From Elysia marginata (Eukaryota > Mollusca > Gastropoda > Plakobranchidae), in assembly GCA_019649035.1 (NCBI GenBank), contig BMAT01001555.1, positions 118,164-147,922 of the forward strand: DNA of 29,759 nucleotides, given 5' to 3'. The position numbers were made by a program, and so were the translations under genes. This document shows positions 29,641-29,759 of this stretch, piece after piece; within the stretch, counting starts at the first letter, position 1; every line of letters begins with the position of its first letter. The notes under the pieces were generated by a model. The model was not told the origin of the DNA and made no database searches. It was given only the letters and a program-made list of their open reading frames with translations.

Positions 29641-29759
29641 TTGGTGCGTGTGCGGCAGACCGTGACGCCTGACTGCCAGCCCCAGTTTGGCACATGAATG
29701 AAAAATCTCATACACTGGCTAGATTCAACATAGGCATGCAAAATAGCCACCCCACAGTC

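Noticed and set aside
1-29759. Search for CRISPR arrays, bacterial operons or phage genes
   Set aside because: The window is clearly eukaryotic (spliced NME7, retroelement tail, SINE). The short tandem repeats have no spacer organisation, and no cas-like or phage-like frames are present.

Overview
This is a eukaryotic, AT-rich nuclear window with spliced genes, long introns full of transposon debris, and two assembly gaps (16119-16296 and 20345-20347). An RTE/BovB-like retroelement tail, a tRNA-derived SINE, many pogo/Tigger-like miniature transposons, abundant AGATCT-type palindromes and an intronless ankyrin-SOCS gene fit an invertebrate, probably a mollusc (possibly a gastropod). That placement is inference, because no marker gene in the window fixes the species.

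Two protein-coding genes are well supported. On the + strand, nine coding exons between 4005 and 18613 give a near-complete NME7 (DM10 domain plus two nucleoside diphosphate kinase domains, 379 residues). All internal exon phases agree and the normal stop codon is present. Only the start codon, and at most a few residues, are missing. A three-codon exon at 580-588 is one candidate for it. On the - strand, 26159-27646 is a single-exon gene for an ankyrin-repeat protein with a C-terminal SOCS box, expected to be a substrate receptor of an Elongin-B/C-Cullin-5 ubiquitin ligase. Its leader carries three short upstream ORFs set in a 25-bp tandem repeat.

Layout: 1-4004 is the NME7 upstream region or first intron, with a weak signal-peptide ORF on the - strand. 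4005-18613 is NME7; its introns hold an RTE tail, two tandem-repeat arrays, a dispersed repeat carrying a SINE, and a nest of pogo-like elements (14356-17399). 18614-26100 is the NME7 3' UTR followed by intergenic DNA with more pogo-like elements and, at 23.27-24.2 kb, a richer patch with a TATA/initiator promoter and short ORFs that I cannot identify. 26137-27805 is the ankyrin-SOCS gene. 27806-29759 is its upstream region, ending in CpG-containing promoter-like sequence.

The most notable pattern is in the miniature transposons. At least five sequence families share a CAGT-type terminus, and most ends are flanked by TA. Each family carries two head-to-tail copies of its own motif at a spacing of 15-17 bp. 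That spacing resembles the 17-bp CENP-B box bound by the pogo-type DNA-binding domain. The two genes show no sign of working together; they are simply neighbours with convergent 3' ends.
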